Below are positions 4,694 through 6,306 of a DNA stretch of 6,306 nucleotides, one piece after another. Position 1 is the first letter of the stretch; every line of letters starts with the position of its first letter. Origin of the DNA: an uncultured Planctomycetaceae bacterium (GTDB lineage: Bacteria > Planctomycetota > Planctomycetia > Planctomycetales > Planctomycetaceae); NCBI GenBank assembly GCA_903898975.1, contig CAIUHT010000528.1:1-6306 (forward strand), read 5' to 3'. The notes under the pieces are model-generated. The model did no database searches. It worked only from the letters and a program-made list of their open reading frames with translations, and was not told the DNA's origin. Both the position numbers and the translations under genes were made by a program.

Positions 4694-6306
4694 GTGTCGA
4701 TCGACGGGAATGGCGAAGAGCGGGTTCGCCTGCTCGATATCCAGGACGAGATGCGGACCAGCTACCTGACGTACGCCATGAGCGTCATCGTCAGCCGGGC
4801 TCTGCCCGATGTGCGGGATGGTCTCAAGCCGTCGCAGCGCCGCATCCTGGTCGCGATGCACGACCTCAACCTCTCGCCCGGGTCGGCCCGCACCAAGTGC
4901 TCGAAGATCGTCGGCGAGGCGATGGGTAACTACCACCCGCACGGCGACCAGGCCATTTACCCCACGCTGGTCCGCCTCGCCCAGAAGTGGATGATGCGCG
5001 AGGTGCTGATCGACAAGCAGGGGAACTTCGGCTCGCTCGCCGGGCTGCCCCCCGCGGCGATGCGGTACACCGAGGCCCGGCTTTCGTACGTCGCCTCCGA
5101 GATGCTCGACGACCTCGAGCGCGACACCGTCGACTTCATTCCCACGTACGACCAGCGCCGCCAGGAACCGGTGGTGCTCCCCGCCCGCGTCCCCAACCTG
5201 CTGGTCAATGGCTCGCAGGGGATCGCGGTCGGCATGGCGACCAGCATTCCCCCCCACAACCTGGATGAGGTCTGCGACGCCGTCGTCCGGCTGATTGACG
5301 ACCCCAACGCCAGTGTCTGGGATCTGCTCGAGGTTCTGCCCGGTCCCGACTTCCCCACGGGGGGCATCATCTGTGGCCGCGGGGGCATCCGGCAGGCCTA
5401 CCTGACCGGCCGCTCGACCATCACCCTCCGCGCCCGGACCCATTTCGAAACCGAGAAGAACAGCGACGTCATTGTCGTCACCGAGATTCCCTATCTCGAA
5501 ACCCGCGACCGCGTCCGCGAGAAGCTTGAGCAGCTGGTGCGCGATGAACGCGTGCAGGGCATCTCGAAGATTGTCGATCTGACCGACCGCAACACTCCCG
5601 AATGGCAGGTTCGGCTGCACATTGTGCTCCGCCGGGACGCCGACCGCGAGGTGGTGCTCAACCAGCTCTTCGAGTTCTCGCCGCTCCAGACCACCTTCAG
5701 CCTCATCCTGCTGGCACTGGTGGGGAACCGCCCGCAGACGCTCACCATCAAGCAGATGCTGCAGGAATTCCTGCGGCACCGCGTCGATGTGCTTCGCCGG
5801 CGGACCGAGTTCCTGCTGGCCGAGGCCCGCAAGCGGAAGCACACGGTCGAGGGGCTGCTGATTGCCCAGCTCAACATCGACGAGGTCATCGCCACCATCC
5901 GCAGCAGTGCGAGCCGGGCCGAGGCCCGCGAACGCCTGCAGACCCTGGCTGTCCCGGGCGGGCTCATTGAGCGGGCCCTCGGAGAGACTGGCTGGGCGGC
6001 GTTTGTTGGCGATCGCGGGGCGGCGGAAACGTATTCCCTCTCGGCGACCCAGGCCGAGGCGATTGTCGCGATGCAGCTCGGTTCGCTCGCCGGGCTGGAA
6101 CGCGACAAGCTGGGGGAGGAATTCCGCAAGCTGCTCGACGATGTCGCCGAGTACATTCGGCTGCTCTCGGACGAGGCCCACCTGCTGGCGCTGGTGCGGG
6201 CCGAGATGGAAGAGATCAAGCGCAAGTACGGCGACAAGCGCCGCAGCCAGATCAGCGACGAAGAGATTGGCGAAGTCCGCCGCGATGACCTGATTCCCGA
6301 AGAGAC
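4694..6306 (+). CDS. gyrA: DNA gyrase / topoisomerase IV subunit A, 3' partial
   Basis: Breakage-reunion subunit of a type IIA topoisomerase; with its ATPase partner (GyrB/ParE, not in the window) it passes one duplex through a cut in another to control supercoiling. The GTG start gives 537 codons before the right edge. Conserved landmarks run in order: SYLTYAMSVIVSRALPDVRDGLKP (about 23-46), winged-helix HPHGDQAIYPTLVRLAQ (81-97), active site AAMRYTEARL with Tyr125 and preceding Arg124, NLLVNGSQGIAVGMAT (168-183), DNA-wedge Ile185 in IPPHN, GPDFPTGG (217-224), then the tower and coiled coil ending in EEIKRKYGDKRRSQIS (506-521). The C-terminal beta-pinwheel with the GyrA box, which separates gyrase from topoisomerase IV, is beyond the window. 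IDKQGNFGSLAGLPP differs from E. coli GyrA (VDGQGNFGSIDGD-type) and resembles the alternative GyrA-type paralogue I recall from planctomycetes and chlamydiae. The positions equivalent to E. coli Ser83 and Asp87 are Gln86 and Pro90. Confidence 0.95.
   Translation, partial: MSIDGNGEERVRLLDIQDEMRTSYLTYAMSVIVSRALPDVRDGLKPSQRRILVAMHDLNLSPGSARTKCSKIVGEAMGNYHPHGDQAIYPTLVRLAQKWMMREVLIDKQGNFGSLAGLPPAAMRYTEARLSYVASEMLDDLERDTVDFIPTYDQRRQEPVVLPARVPNLLVNGSQGIAVGMATSIPPHNLDEVCDAVVRLIDDPNASVWDLLEVLPGPDFPTGGIICGRGGIRQAYLTGRSTITLRARTHFETEKNSDVIVVTEIPYLETRDRVREKLEQLVRDERVQGISKIVDLTDRNTPEWQVRLHIVLRRDADREVVLNQLFEFSPLQTTFSLILLALVGNRPQTLTIKQMLQEFLRHRVDVLRRRTEFLLAEARKRKHTVEGLLIAQLNIDEVIATIRSSASRAEARERLQTLAVPGGLIERALGETGWAAFVGDRGAAETYSLSATQAEAIVAMQLGSLAGLERDKLGEEFRKLLDDVAEYIRLLSDEAHLLALVRAEMEEIKRKYGDKRRSQISDEEIGEVRRDDLIPEE

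Noticed and set aside
4046..6181. 711-codon minus-strand open frame antisense to gyrA
   Set aside because: It is a shadow of gyrA in GC-rich sequence: no recognisable domain, low-complexity Arg/Gly/Asp composition, and the plus strand has clear topoisomerase motifs throughout.

Overview
The window is GC-rich and looks like chromosomal DNA from a planctomycete. The strongest pointer is the first gene, which combines the end of a planctomycete-type cytochrome c module (PSCyt1) with a DUF1549 domain; this pairing is greatly expanded in Planctomycetes. The TolC-family protein, with its lipobox and long Pro/Gly tail, and the type of GyrA present fit the same group. Genus cannot be told from this sequence.

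Layout, left to right. (1) 1-1659, plus strand: the PSCyt1/DUF1549 gene, already open at the left edge. It stops where the DUF1553 half would normally begin. (2) About 1650-1915, plus strand: a decayed fragment of an integron-integrase-like tyrosine recombinase in two pieces. An N-terminal core-binding piece carries an in-frame TAG, and a catalytic-domain piece with the box I arginine lies in another frame. It abuts the truncation, so the two events are probably linked. (3) 1911-1970: four degenerate 15-bp tandem units running into the stop codon of the next gene. (4) 1965-4169, minus strand: a complete TolC-family outer-membrane efflux lipoprotein. (5) 4170-4693: a 524-bp divergent intergenic region. 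It holds a 16-bp direct repeat on the tolC side, a perfect GC hairpin in the middle, and on the gyrA side a promoter candidate, a 10-bp direct repeat and a terminator-shaped hairpin with seven T residues. (6) 4694-6306, plus strand: the first 537 codons of DNA gyrase (or topoisomerase IV) subunit A, running off the right edge.

The three genes do not form an operon: the first converges on tolC, and tolC and gyrA diverge. The most interesting places are the truncation/integrase scar at about 1650-1915 and the gyrA leader, where a possible terminator and an upstream segment able to pair with its left arm suggest attenuation. No complete new system (CRISPR, defence island, intact mobile element) is visible.
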